NCBI GenBank assembly: GCA_001592145.1
Contig: BCWJ01000026.1
Location: 1 to 34,950, forward strand
Direction of reading: 5' to 3'
DNA from: Xylanimicrobium pachnodae JCM 13526 = NBRC 107786
GTDB taxonomy: Bacteria; Actinomycetota; Actinomycetes; Actinomycetales; Cellulomonadaceae
DNA length: 34,950 nucleotides
Shown: piece by piece, positions 25,501 through 33,220 of the stretch
Layout of the letters: every line of letters starts with the position of its first letter
How positions within the stretch are numbered: position 1 is the stretch's first letter
Program-made: the position numbers and the translations under genes
Notes under the pieces: generated by a model
What the model saw: the letters and a program-made list of their open reading frames with translations, nothing else
Database searches by the model: none
Told to the model about the DNA's origin: nothing

Positions 25501-25506
25501 AGCGTA
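25501..25506 (-). promoter_or_regulatory. -10 box TACGCT, leaderless start of nth
   Basis: TACGCT is 6 bases before the GTG at 25494 on the minus strand. Confidence 0.45.
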
Positions 25507-25542
25507 ACCACGACGTGACCTCTAGGCCCGCACCAGCGCCGT

Positions 25543-25590
25543 CTCACGCCAAGCACGTCCGGAGAACGCCAAGTGTGAGGCAGTATTGAT
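25543..25590 (+). promoter_or_regulatory. Candidate control region of the crp/glxR gene
   Basis: ACGCCAAG occurs twice, 20 bp apart (25546, 25566). CTCAC (25543-25547) and GTGAG (25575-25579) form an inverted pair. TGTGA at 25574-25578 is a Crp half-site, but the matching TCACA half is missing. TATTGAT at 25584-25590 may be a -10. Autoregulation is plausible and unproven. Confidence 0.3.
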
Positions 25591-25655
25591 ATCTGGAACA
25601 CATTCTCGGGCCCGGACACCTCCTCGTGGCCCCGACCAGAACGTGAGGATTCTTC

Positions 25656-26333
25656 GTGGACGACACCACCGTGCTCTCCGCACCGCTCTTCGCCGACATG
25701 GACGACGTCGAGTCGCGCGCGCTGCTCGAGACGATGGTCCCGGTCGAGCTGTCTCGCGGTGACGTGCTCTTCCGCGAGGGCGACCCCGGTGACCGGCTGT
25801 ACGTGATCGCCCAGGGCAAGATCAAGCTGGGCCGCCGCTCGAGCGACGGGCGCGAGAACCTGCTCTCGGTGCTCGGCCCGGGTGAGATGTTCGGTGAGCT
25901 GTCCCTGTTCGACCCGGGCCCCCGCACGGCCACGGCGTCCTCCGTCGCGGACTCGGTGGTCTACGAGCTGCGCCACCACGCCCTGGTGCAGTGGGTCAAC
26001 GAGCACCCCCGCGTGGCCACCCACCTGCTCGGCGCGCTGGCCCGCCGCTTGCGCCGCACCAACGAGACGCTGGCGGACCTCGTGTTCTCCGACGTGCCCG
26101 GCCGCGTCGCCAAGGCGCTGCTGGACCTCTCCGAGCGGTTCGGCGAGCCGTCCGACGAGGGCGTGCGCGTGGCCCACGACCTCACGCAGGAGGAGCTCGC
26201 CCAGCTCGTGGGCGCCTCGCGCGAGACCGTCAACAAGGCGCTGGCCGACTTCGCCGCCCGCGGGTGGGTGCGCCGCGAGGGCCGCGCCGTCGTCCTGCTG
26301 GACATGGACCGCCTGGAGCGTCGCGCCCGCTGA
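25656..26333 (+). CDS. crp: cAMP-responsive regulator of the Crp/GlxR family
   Basis: This 225-residue global regulator closely follows corynebacterial GlxR and mycobacterial Crp. The cyclic-nucleotide domain contains FREGDPGDRLYVIAQGKIKLGRRSSDGRENLL and MFGELSLFDPGPRTATA (the cAMP phosphate-binding loop with Arg), then the C-helix LARRLRRTNETLADLVFSDVPGRVAKALL and a winged helix with LTQEELAQLVGASRETVNKALADFAARGW. The start is the GTG at 25656, with GAGGA 6 bases upstream. It would control carbon metabolism, respiration and growth genes through TGTGA-N6-TCACA-type sites. Confidence 0.92.
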   Translation: MDDTTVLSAPLFADMDDVESRALLETMVPVELSRGDVLFREGDPGDRLYVIAQGKIKLGRRSSDGRENLLSVLGPGEMFGELSLFDPGPRTATASSVADSVVYELRHHALVQWVNEHPRVATHLLGALARRLRRTNETLADLVFSDVPGRVAKALLDLSERFGEPSDEGVRVAHDLTQEELAQLVGASRETVNKALADFAARGWVRREGRAVVLLDMDRLERRAR

Positions 26334-26357
26334 GGATGTGCGCGAGGCACGTCCGGG

Positions 26358-26828
26358 TCAGCCGCGCAGCTCGACCACCAGCTCGACCTCGACCGGCGAG
26401 TCCAGCGGCAGCACCGCGACGCCGACGGCGGAACGGGCATGCACCCCGGCATCGCCGAAGATCTCGCCCAGCACGTTCGACGCACCGTTGATGACGCCCG
26501 GCTGCCCGGTGAACGCCGGGTCGCTGGCCACGAAGCCCACCACCTTCACGACGCGCACGACGTCGTCGAGCGAGCCGACCAACGACCGGACCGCGGCAAG
26601 GGCGTTGAGCGCGCACAGGCGCGCGTACCCGGCCGCGGCCTCGGGATCCACCAGGCCGGCGCCGGTGCCCACCTTGCCCGTGCCCGGCAGCGCGCCGTCC
26701 ACGAACGGCAGCTGCCCCGACGTGTACACGTACCGTCCGGTGCGCACCGCGGGCACGTACGCCGCGACCGGCGCCGCGACGTCGGGCAGGGCGATGCCGA
26801 GCTCCGCGAGGCGTGCCTCGGCGCTCAT
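26358..26828 (-). CDS. RidA/YjgF family protein
   Basis: This 156-residue protein has the RidA (YjgF/Rid) fold: GRYVYTSGQLPFVDG near the start, LNALAAVRSLVGSLDDVVRVVKVVGFVAS and the closing PVEVELVVELRG. RidA proteins hydrolyse reactive enamine/imine intermediates such as 2-aminoacrylate. The conserved Arg that defines true RidA is not obvious (the late segment is VHARSAVGVAVLPLDSPVEVE), so it may belong to another Rid subgroup. Its ATG overlaps the DUF4177 stop by ATGA. The gene converges on crp. Confidence 0.88.
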   Translation of the reverse strand: MSAEARLAELGIALPDVAAPVAAYVPAVRTGRYVYTSGQLPFVDGALPGTGKVGTGAGLVDPEAAAGYARLCALNALAAVRSLVGSLDDVVRVVKVVGFVASDPAFTGQPGVINGASNVLGEIFGDAGVHARSAVGVAVLPLDSPVEVELVVELRG

Positions 26829-26989
26829 GCGTCGCCGCGCGGGCGCTTGAGGTAGGCCACCAGCCCGGTGCCGTCCGGGCCGGGAACCACCTGGACCAGC
26901 TCCCACCCGTCGGCGCCCCACTGGTCCAGGATCGCCTTGGTGTTGTGAATGATCAGGGGGATCGTTGCGTACTCCCACGTCGTCGCCAT
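26825..26989 (-). CDS. DUF4177 domain mini-protein
   Basis: This 54-residue protein, with WEYATIPLIIHNTKAILDQWGADGWELVQVVPGPDG, matches the short DUF4177 family of unknown function that commonly precedes a RidA gene in actinobacteria near nth and crp. TACTGT lies 6 bases before the ATG without a ribosome site, so the DUF4177-RidA mRNA is probably leaderless. Confidence 0.88.
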   Translation of the reverse strand: MATTWEYATIPLIIHNTKAILDQWGADGWELVQVVPGPDGTGLVAYLKRPRGDA

Positions 26990-26995
26990 GAACCA

Positions 26996-27001
26996 ACAGT
27001 A
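26996..27001 (-). promoter_or_regulatory. -10 box TACTGT, leaderless start of DUF4177
   Basis: TACTGT lies 6 bases before the ATG at 26989. The divergent PBP promoter is 72 bases away. Confidence 0.45.
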
Positions 27002-27072
27002 GCGGGGGCGCTCCACAGGACCTGCACAGTGATTCCCCGCCTCACCACCCGCGCGACGACGCCGCGACCACG

Positions 27073-27078
27073 TACGCT
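27073..27078 (+). promoter_or_regulatory. -10 box TACGCT, leaderless start of the PBP gene
   Basis: TACGCT lies 7 bases before the ATG at 27086. The same hexamer precedes fbiA and nth. Confidence 0.45.
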
Positions 27079-27085
27079 CGACGCC

Positions 27086-29437
27086 ATGGCGAGACCCGCG
27101 ACACCACACGAGCCACGGCGCATCACCCGGACCATCCCTGCGGCACAGCTCGTGGCGTTGCTCGCGGCGTTCATCCTGGTGGCCACTGCCGGTGGCGTGC
27201 TGGCCGCCGGCCTGGTGATCCCCGTCGCAGCGGGCGCCAACAGCGCGACCGACAGGTCGCTGGCGCTGTTCGACGAGGTGCCGGACGAGCTCAAGCCGGG
27301 CCCGCTCTCGCAGGCGTCGTTCATGTACGCGTCCGACGGCTCGCTGCTGGCCACGTTCTACGCCCAGAACCGCATCGTCGTCCCGCTCGACCAGGTGTCC
27401 GAGCCGATGCAGCACGCCGTCATCGCCATCGAGGACGAACGGTTCTACCAGCACGCCGGCGTCGACCCGCGCGGCCTGGTGCGGGCGTTCGTCAACAACG
27501 CGCTCGACAAGCCCCAGCAGGGCGCCTCGACGCTGACACAGCAGTACGTCAAGAACGTGCTCATCGACGAGGCCGAGCAGTCAGGCGACCCGTTCGGCGT
27601 CATCGAGGCCCGCGAGGACTCGATCGCGCGCAAGGCACGCGAGATGAAGCTGGCCATCGCCATCGAGCAGCAGATGTCGAAGGACGAGATCCTCCAGGGC
27701 TACCTCAACGTCGCCCAGTTCGGCACCTACAGCGTGTACGGCGTCGAGACGGCCGCGCGCTACTACTTCAGCAAGTCCGCCAAGGACCTCAGCATCGTCG
27801 AGGCCGCGACCATCGCGGGCATCACCAAGGCACCGTCCCGGTACGACCCCTCAGTCCCCGACAACCTGGAGATCGCCCAGCAGCGGCGGGACATCGTCAT
27901 CCGGAAGATGTGGGGCCTCGGCTACATCAGCACGGAGGACCGCGACGCCGCCCTGGCCACGCCCCTGGCCGACACCCTGCACATCACGCCCGTGCCCACG
28001 GGCTGCCAGTCCTCGGGCGGCTCGGCGTTCTTCTGCTCCTACGTGATCGCCGAGATCATGAACAGCCCCGAGTTCGGCGAGACCAAGGAGGAACGCCAGG
28101 AGCTCCTGAACCGCGGCGGCCTGAAGATCCACACCACGCTCGACGCCGCCAAGCAGGCCGCGGCAGCAGAGATCATCAGCGCACGCGTCCCCGCGGCCAA
28201 CGAGGCCGGGCTCGACGCCGCCGTGGTCACCGTGGAACCCGGCACCGGGAAGATCCTGGCGATGGCCCAGAACATCCCGTACGACGCCACCACCGACCCG
28301 GCGCCCGGTACGACGTCCGTGAACTACTCGGCCGACCCGCTGCACGGCGCGTCCAAGGGCTTCCAGCCCGGCTCGAACTTCAAGCCGTTCGTGCTCGCCC
28401 AATGGCTCAAGGAGGGGCACACGCTCAACGAGACCGTCAACGCGAACCGGGTCGAACGGCCCGGAAGCGCGTGGCACTCGTCGTGCAGCAGGCTCGGCAA
28501 CGACTCGTGGGGACCGCGGAACGCCGAGGGCAGCGCCGGCGGCAACATCTCCGTGTACCGGGCCACGTACGAGTCCGTGAACACGGCCTACGCGACCATG
28601 TCCACCAAGATCGACCTGTGCGGGCTGCGGAACACCGCCTGGGACATGGGCTTCCGCCCCACCACGAAGACCGATCCCACCACGACCGTGTTCAACCCGA
28701 CGGTGGACGACATCCAGATCCGGCCCTCCATGATCCTCGGCACGCAGACGACGTCGCCGCTCCAGCTCGCCGCGGCGTTCGGCACCCTGGCCAGCAACGG
28801 CACCTACTGCTCGCCTGTCGCGATCACCCAGGTGCTCAAGCCCGACGGGTCCGAGATCCCCGTGCCGTCCGCGAACTGCAACCCCAACGCGCTGGCCCCC
28901 AACATCGCCGCCACCGTCGTCGACGCCATGCAGAAGGTGTTCACCGAACGCCGCGGCACCGCCTACGGCAACGCACTGCCCGACGGCCGCGTCGCGGCCG
29001 GCAAGACGGGCACCAGCAACGGCTCCGCGCAGACCTGGTTCACCGGCTTCACCCCGCAGCTCGTGACCACCGTGTGGGTGGGTGAGGCCGACGGCGAGGT
29101 CGAGCACTTCGGCATCCGGTTCAACGGGCAGTACATCCCCACCCTGTACGGCAGCACCGTGGCCGCGCCGGTGTGGCAGGAGTACATGTCCCGAGCGCTC
29201 GACGGCATGCCGCACGTGGACTTCCCCGCCGCGGACCCCGCCCTGGTGGGCCGCGCCCCCGCACCCGTGGTGACCACGCCGCCCGCATCGGACACCGACT
29301 CGCCGCCCACCATCGAGCCCGGACCGGACGGGCCGGGAGCCGGGGACGGCACCAAGTCGGGGAACAACGGGAACGGGAACGGGAACGGCAACGGGAACGG
29401 GCGGGGCAACGGCGGCGGCGACGGGGGCGAGAACTGA
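27086..29437 (+). CDS. Bifunctional class A penicillin-binding protein (transglycosylase/transpeptidase)
   Basis: This 783-residue protein builds peptidoglycan at the outer membrane face. A signal anchor (about 18-45) precedes a GT51 glycosyltransferase domain with the catalytic Glu in IEDERFYQHAGVDPRGLVRAF and the QGASTLTQQYVKN motif. The transpeptidase domain has SNFK as SxxK, SVNTAYA as SxN and AGKTGTSNGSAQTWF as KTG. No PASTA domains are present. The tail is Pro/Thr-rich and then Asn/Gly-rich from a 6-bp repeat. The last 4 bases can overlap the next gene. Actinobacterial PonA-type enzymes next to metallophosphoesterase and crp genes are common. Confidence 0.93.
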   Translation: MARPATPHEPRRITRTIPAAQLVALLAAFILVATAGGVLAAGLVIPVAAGANSATDRSLALFDEVPDELKPGPLSQASFMYASDGSLLATFYAQNRIVVPLDQVSEPMQHAVIAIEDERFYQHAGVDPRGLVRAFVNNALDKPQQGASTLTQQYVKNVLIDEAEQSGDPFGVIEAREDSIARKAREMKLAIAIEQQMSKDEILQGYLNVAQFGTYSVYGVETAARYYFSKSAKDLSIVEAATIAGITKAPSRYDPSVPDNLEIAQQRRDIVIRKMWGLGYISTEDRDAALATPLADTLHITPVPTGCQSSGGSAFFCSYVIAEIMNSPEFGETKEERQELLNRGGLKIHTTLDAAKQAAAAEIISARVPAANEAGLDAAVVTVEPGTGKILAMAQNIPYDATTDPAPGTTSVNYSADPLHGASKGFQPGSNFKPFVLAQWLKEGHTLNETVNANRVERPGSAWHSSCSRLGNDSWGPRNAEGSAGGNISVYRATYESVNTAYATMSTKIDLCGLRNTAWDMGFRPTTKTDPTTTVFNPTVDDIQIRPSMILGTQTTSPLQLAAAFGTLASNGTYCSPVAITQVLKPDGSEIPVPSANCNPNALAPNIAATVVDAMQKVFTERRGTAYGNALPDGRVAAGKTGTSNGSAQTWFTGFTPQLVTTVWVGEADGEVEHFGIRFNGQYIPTLYGSTVAAPVWQEYMSRALDGMPHVDFPAADPALVGRAPAPVVTTPPASDTDSPPTIEPGPDGPGAGDGTKSGNNGNGNGNGNGNGRGNGGGDGGEN
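29369..29398 (+). repeat. 6-bp tandem repeat in the PBP tail
   Basis: Five units of GGGAAC or GGCAAC encode the alternating Asn-Gly tail. Changes in copy number would alter tail length in frame. Confidence 0.85.
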
Positions 29438-30357
29438 GCGCCCACCGCGCCGGCGGGCTGCTCGGAGGCCTGCTGGCGCTCGCGGCTGCCGGTGTGGCGT
29501 ACGCGCACGTCGAGACCAAGCTCTTCACGGTGCGGCACGTGACCGTGCCCGTGCTGCCCACCGGCCAGGACCCCCTGCGCGTGCTCCACGTCAGCGACCT
29601 GCACCTGGTGCCCCGCCAGCAGCGCAAGCTCGACTGGATCCGCTCCCTGGCCGACCTGCGCCCCGACCTGGTGGTCGACACCGGCGACAACCTGGCCCAC
29701 GTCGGCGCCGTCGACCCCCTCCTGGACGCCCTGACCCCGCTGCTCGACACCCCCGGCGTGTTCGTGCTCGGCTCCAACGACTACTGGGCGCCCCGGCCCA
29801 AGAACCCCGCGCGCTACCTCCTGCCCGACGCGCGCCAGCACCAGCCCGAGCCCATCCCCCTGCCCTGGGACCGCCTCGTCGCCGGGTTCACCGCCGCGGG
29901 CTGGAAGGACCTCGACAACCACCGCGCCGACCTCACCCTGCCGGACGGGCGGACCCTGTCCTTCGTGGGCACCGACGACGCCCACCTGGACCAGGACGAC
30001 CTCACCCTCGCCGGGACCGCCACCCCCGGCGCCGACCTGCACCTCGGCGTGACCCACGCGCCCTACCTGCGCGTGCTGAACGCGCTGCGCGCCGACGCCG
30101 TCGACCTCATCCTGGCCGGGCACACCCACGGCGGGCAGCTCCGCCTCCCCGGGTACGGCGCCCTGGTCACCAACTGCGACCTCGACCGCCGACGGGCCTC
30201 CGGGCTGCACGGCTGGCCCGGCGCCCGACCCGACTCGTTCCGGGGCGCCGATTCCACCTGGCTGCACGTCTCCGCCGGTGCCGGCACCTCCCCCTACGCC
30301 CCCGTCCGGTTCGCGTGCCGCCCCGAAGCCACCCTGCTGACCCTCACCGCGCGCTGA
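29434..30357 (+). CDS. Metallophosphoesterase with N-terminal membrane anchor
   Basis: About 287-307 residues. A hydrophobic anchor (AGGLLGGLLALAAAGVAYAHVE) precedes a calcineurin-like phosphoesterase domain with the metal ligands in HVSDLHLVP, DTGDNLAH, GSNDYW (the usual GNHD motif, with Ser and Asn altered) and GVTHAP and GHTHGGQ. This YaeI-type group acts on phosphoester bonds at the membrane; the substrate is unknown. No ATG, GTG or TTG lies in frame between the PBP end and 29494. I list the CTG at 29434, which would overlap the PBP stop as CTGA. GTG at 29494 would remove half of the anchor. Confidence 0.85.
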   Translation: MSAHRAGGLLGGLLALAAAGVAYAHVETKLFTVRHVTVPVLPTGQDPLRVLHVSDLHLVPRQQRKLDWIRSLADLRPDLVVDTGDNLAHVGAVDPLLDALTPLLDTPGVFVLGSNDYWAPRPKNPARYLLPDARQHQPEPIPLPWDRLVAGFTAAGWKDLDNHRADLTLPDGRTLSFVGTDDAHLDQDDLTLAGTATPGADLHLGVTHAPYLRVLNALRADAVDLILAGHTHGGQLRLPGYGALVTNCDLDRRRASGLHGWPGARPDSFRGADSTWLHVSAGAGTSPYAPVRFACRPEATLLTLTAR

Positions 30358-30369
30358 CCGTCCAGCCGT

Positions 30370-30399
30370 TTTCACGCACCGCCCACGGTCCGCTATGCT
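30370..30399 (+). promoter_or_regulatory. Promoter of the tRNA-Pro gene
   Basis: TTTCAC and TATGCT are separated by 18 bases, and the -10 ends about 50 bases before the mature tRNA. The -35 is only a partial match. Confidence 0.5.
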
Positions 30400-30449
30400 G
30401 GGCAGGCTTCACCGGCCGGGAACCTTCCTGAGCGGTGCGAGCAGTCCCT

Positions 30450-30527
<78 letters not shown>

Positions 30528-30530
30528 CCG

Positions 30531-30574
30531 AAAGGCCCTCTGACCAGCGGAAACGCTGCGTTCGGAGGGCCTTT
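30531..30574 (+). terminator. Rho-independent terminator after tRNA-Pro
   Basis: Perfect 10-bp arms AAAGGCCCTC and GAGGGCCTTT flank a loop that itself holds the small hairpin CAGCG-GAAA-CGCTG. It is a strong terminator. The next 120 bases, to 30696, show no gene or motif. Confidence 0.85.
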
Positions 30575-30696
30575 CGTCGTCGCGCACCCTGGGGTTGTCA
30601 ATGCGAGACTCCACGTCGCGGCACTTCCGGCGACGGGACCCATGGACCTCGATCCTCGCCGGGTCCTGCACGCATAGGTTCACGTGGCACAGCAGG

Positions 30697-31101
30697 TTAG
30701 GTCGCCAGCCATTGGCCGAGTCGATCTTCCTCGTCCTTCGGCATGCGCCAAGTCACCTCCTCCACCCAGACGACAACCCCAAGCCCGCAGATGCGCGAGC
30801 CCTCGTACATCCTCAGCACGTCCCCAGCGGCGACGTCATGCCACGCCGGAACGTCCTCAGGGAACATCGGAACGATCACGGCGCGAACATCGTCGCCCGG
30901 CTGAATGTCGGACCGAGAGAAGCCGAGGACCGGCGCACCTGTTTGGTCGCCGTCGACCCAGCCGGGGAGGCCCCAGTTCGGCCGGTACGTGAAGCGATCA
31001 ACGGGCTCACATCCACCTGGAAGAGCGGTCTTCCGACCGCCCTCGGCCGTCGGCACGAAGTGAAGTTCAATACCAAGGGCAAGGGCGCGAATCGGATCCA
31101 C
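30697..31101 (-). CDS. Stand-alone EF-Tu domain-3-like protein
   Basis: About 134 residues that follow the C-terminal beta-barrel (domain 3) of EF-Tu: ELHFVPTAEGGRKTAL (EF-Tu: EEGGR), FTYRPNWGLP (YRPQF), IQPGDDVRAVIVPMFP (MPGDNV) and LRMYEGSRICGLGVVVWVEEV (REGGRTVGAGVV). There is no GTPase domain. In EF-Tu this barrel contacts the tRNA T stem and EF-Ts. The role of the free domain is unknown; a decoy or partner in translation control is possible. I chose GTG at 31101 (GAGG 9 bases upstream). TTG at 31137 (GAGAG 6 bases upstream) is an alternative that adds 12 residues. It is the first gene of the putative island, pointing towards the tRNA. Confidence 0.65.
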   Translation of the reverse strand: MDPIRALALGIELHFVPTAEGGRKTALPGGCEPVDRFTYRPNWGLPGWVDGDQTGAPVLGFSRSDIQPGDDVRAVIVPMFPEDVPAWHDVAAGDVLRMYEGSRICGLGVVVWVEEVTWRMPKDEEDRLGQWLAT

Positions 31102-31143
31102 GAGCTCAACCCTCGGTCGTTGCGTGAGCGCCGTCAATGTGGA

Positions 31144-31190
31144 CTCTCACGCCATGAGGGCCCATTGCTACGGCTCGTGAGAGCCCTCAC
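31144..31190. promoter_or_regulatory. Inverted repeats between the EF-Tu-like gene and the first repeat array
   Basis: CTCTCAC (31144-31150) pairs with GTGAGAG (31177-31183), TGAGGGC (31155-31161) pairs with GCCCTCA (31183-31189), and GTGAGAGCCCTCAC (31177-31190) is itself a hairpin. It lies in the upstream region of the EF-Tu-like gene and may be its operator or an RNA structure. Confidence 0.4.
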
Positions 31191-31260
31191 ATGTGGTGTC
31201 GCTTCGACGGAGACTGAGGTTCGTGTGTCCCGCCCGCCAGAGCGATGGGCGACCGCCGAC

Positions 31261-31352
31261 GGTTCTGGAGTTCAGCGTCTGGCAGTTCTGGAACTAAGCA
31301 TCCGGCAGTTCTGGAGTTCATGGACCGGTGGTTCTGGATCTCGCGTAGTCTT
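31261..31352 (+). repeat. Four direct repeats of 23-bp period upstream of the first AAA/DUF4143 gene
   Basis: Units start at 31261, 31284, 31307 and 31330 with no spacers. Their shared core is (A/G)GTTCTGGA; units 1-3 also share the following (G/A)(T/C)T(C/A)A and end in C(T/C)GG(C/T). Unit 4 has decayed after the core and contains the -10 box of the gene. The layout suits an operator or iteron array. Confidence 0.88.
31346..31351 (+). promoter_or_regulatory. -10 box TAGTCT, leaderless start of the first AAA/DUF4143 gene
   Basis: TAGTCT lies in repeat unit 4, exactly 6 bases before the GTG at 31358, with no ribosome site. Confidence 0.5.
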
Positions 31353-31357
31353 GCCTG

Positions 31358-32635
31358 GTGAGCGACTCAGCCAACCGCCTGGTACCCAGACGGATTCTTG
31401 ACGTGGCTCTCCAGCGCCACAGCGAGAGCCCCGTCCTCCTCCTGGAAGGCCCCCGTGCTGTCGGCAAGTCGACTCTGCTGAGGCAGCTGGCCGACCGGGT
31501 CGGAGGCCGGATCCTCGATCTCGACGACCTCGATACCCGAACGGCCGTCGCGCGCGACCCCGCCACCATGATCGACGGCGACCAGGTGGTCCTCATCGAT
31601 GAGTACCAGCACGCCACGGTCGTCCTCGACGCGATCAAGGCGAGACTCAACACCACCGGGCGCCCGGGTCAGTTCATCCTCACGGGCTCCGCGCGCCACG
31701 AAGCGCTGCCGCGGGCAGCGCAAGCCCTCACCGGACGCCTCCAACGGCTGCCCGTCCTGCCGCTCGCCCAGTCGGAGCTCCACGGCGTGCGCGCCGACCT
31801 GCTGCACCGGCTCCTGACCGATCCGGACGCCGTCGTCGCGGCCGCTGCACGGTCCACATCGGCCACGGCTCGCGATGACTACGCAGCCATGGTCGCTCGC
31901 GGCGGCTTCCCCATGGTTCTCACTGCCGCGACCGACCGCGCCCGCGGGCGCTGGATTGACGACTACGTGCGGCTCACCCTTGAGCGTGACGCGCAGGAGC
32001 TGTCGAAGGTTCGCCAAGCCCACACCCTCCCGCTCATCCTTGAACGGGCAGCCGGCCAGACCGCGCAGGTTCTCAACACCGCCCGGATGGCCGACGCGAC
32101 GGGCATCGACGGCAAGACCGCACGGGACTACCTCCGCCTGCTCGAGGCCGTCTTCCTTCTGCGCATCCTCCCCGCGTGGGATCGCACCCTGACCAAGCGA
32201 ACCAACGCCCGCCCCAAGGTCCATATGCTCGACACCGGCGTCTCCTCTCGTCTGCTTCGCCTGACGCCAGAGAAGCTCGCCCGTCGCGAGCCAGCCGCGC
32301 TCACCGAGTTCGGTCACGCCCTGGAGACCTTCGCCGTCGGGGAGATCCTCAAGGAAGCCAGCTGGACTGACGACATCATCGGCTACGGTCACTGGCGCAC
32401 TCGCGATGACGAGGAAGTCGACCTCGTTCTCGAGTCCGACGACGGAGGCGTCATCGGGTTCGAGATCAAGGCCGCGGCCCGCGCCTCCGGCGACGACTTC
32501 GCCGGCCTCCGCAAGCTCCGCGAAGCCCTCGGGGCGACGTTCGTCGCCGGCGTCGTGCTCTACACCGGACCCCGGAGCTACACATACGACGACCGACTTC
32601 ATGTCATGCCGATCGACCGCATCTGGACACCGTGA
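31358..32635 (+). CDS. AAA-type ATPase with C-terminal DUF4143 domain (first copy)
   Basis: 425 residues. The N-terminal AAA_14 domain has Walker A GPRAVGKST (31-39), Walker B VVLIDEYQ (Asp81, Glu82) and the sensor-like FILTGSARHEA. The middle is helical with a possible winged helix (QTAQVLNTARMADATGIDGKTARDYLRLLEAVFLL, about 235-268). The C-terminal DUF4143 domain keeps a PD-(D/E)XK-like core, EEVDLVLE (Asp355) and GFEIK (Glu369, Lys371), so nuclease activity is possible. The family is widespread, patchily distributed and not understood. It is flanked by the 23-bp array upstream and a complex hairpin downstream. Moderate GC and its place after tRNA-Pro point to transfer. Confidence 0.9.
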   Translation: MSDSANRLVPRRILDVALQRHSESPVLLLEGPRAVGKSTLLRQLADRVGGRILDLDDLDTRTAVARDPATMIDGDQVVLIDEYQHATVVLDAIKARLNTTGRPGQFILTGSARHEALPRAAQALTGRLQRLPVLPLAQSELHGVRADLLHRLLTDPDAVVAAAARSTSATARDDYAAMVARGGFPMVLTAATDRARGRWIDDYVRLTLERDAQELSKVRQAHTLPLILERAAGQTAQVLNTARMADATGIDGKTARDYLRLLEAVFLLRILPAWDRTLTKRTNARPKVHMLDTGVSSRLLRLTPEKLARREPAALTEFGHALETFAVGEILKEASWTDDIIGYGHWRTRDDEEVDLVLESDDGGVIGFEIKAAARASGDDFAGLRKLREALGATFVAGVVLYTGPRSYTYDDRLHVMPIDRIWTP

Positions 32636-32637
32636 TC

Positions 32638-32700
32638 CGACGACGCGCCCGGAGCCGGAACGTCAACCACGGGGCGTCGTCGCCCGGCTCCGGTTGCTTT
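32638..32700 (+). terminator. Terminator-like hairpin with interleaved second stem
   Basis: CCGGAGCCGG (32649-32658) pairs with CCGGCTCCGG (32684-32693), followed by TTGCTTT. CGACGACGC (32638-32646) can pair with GCGTCGTCG (32674-32682). The arms are interleaved (A-B-A'-B'), so the two stems would compete or form a pseudoknot. Confidence 0.6.
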
Positions 32701-32787
32701 CGAACGGCCTTGCGCGGCGACAGAAGTCCGACCGCCGTAGCCACGACGCCGAGAACCGGATCGAGATCGTGTGGCCGCGGCCCCAGG

Positions 32788-32793
32788 TAGTCT
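32788..32793 (+). promoter_or_regulatory. -10 box TAGTCT, leaderless start of the YpeA-like gene
   Basis: TAGTCT, the same hexamer as before the first ATPase gene, lies 7 bases before the GTG at 32801. Confidence 0.45.
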
Positions 32794-32800
32794 CCCGACC

Positions 32801-33220
32801 GTGATGCGCACGTGGACCTTCGAGGAGATCACCGACGACGACGTCGACCAGGTCGTAGACCTGTGGCGCGCGTGCGAGCTGATCCGCCCGTGGAACGACC
32901 CGCACCTGGACATCGCGGACGCCCGCAGCACGCCGACGTCGACGTTCCTCGTCGCGCGCAACGCGGACGCCGTCGTCGCCTCGGCGATGGCCGCGTTCGA
33001 CGGTCACCGCGGCTGGCTGTACTACGTCGCCGTCGCGCCCGGCCTGCAGGGCAGCGGGCTCGGCCGCACAGCCGTCGACGCTGGCGAGGTGTGGCTGCGC
33101 GCGGCCGGGGCGCGCAAGGTGCAGCTCATGGTGCGCAACACCAACGAGCAGGTGATCGGCTTCTACGAACACCTGGGCTACGGCGACCAGTCGACGACGG
33201 TGCTCGGCCGTTGGTTCTGA
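32801..33220 (+). CDS. GNAT acetyltransferase, YpeA-like
   Basis: About 139 residues of a single GNAT domain that follows E. coli YpeA closely: DLWRACELIRPWNDPHLDI, AAFDGHRGWLYYVAVAPGLQGSGLGRTAV (acetyl-CoA loop QGSGLG), and KVQLMVRNTNEQVIGFYEHLGYGDQSTTVLG. The acceptor is unknown. The start is GTG-ATG (32801 or 32804); the upstream TAGTCT favours a leaderless mRNA at 32801. It sits between the two AAA/DUF4143 genes. Its codon use is as GC-rich as the host genes, unlike its island neighbours, so it may have been acquired separately. Confidence 0.9.
   Translation: MMRTWTFEEITDDDVDQVVDLWRACELIRPWNDPHLDIADARSTPTSTFLVARNADAVVASAMAAFDGHRGWLYYVAVAPGLQGSGLGRTAVDAGEVWLRAAGARKVQLMVRNTNEQVIGFYEHLGYGDQSTTVLGRWF

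Noticed and set aside
31261-31352. CRISPR array
   Set aside because: The 23-bp units are directly adjacent with no unique spacers between them, there are only four, and no cas genes are present. The same holds for 33415-33506.
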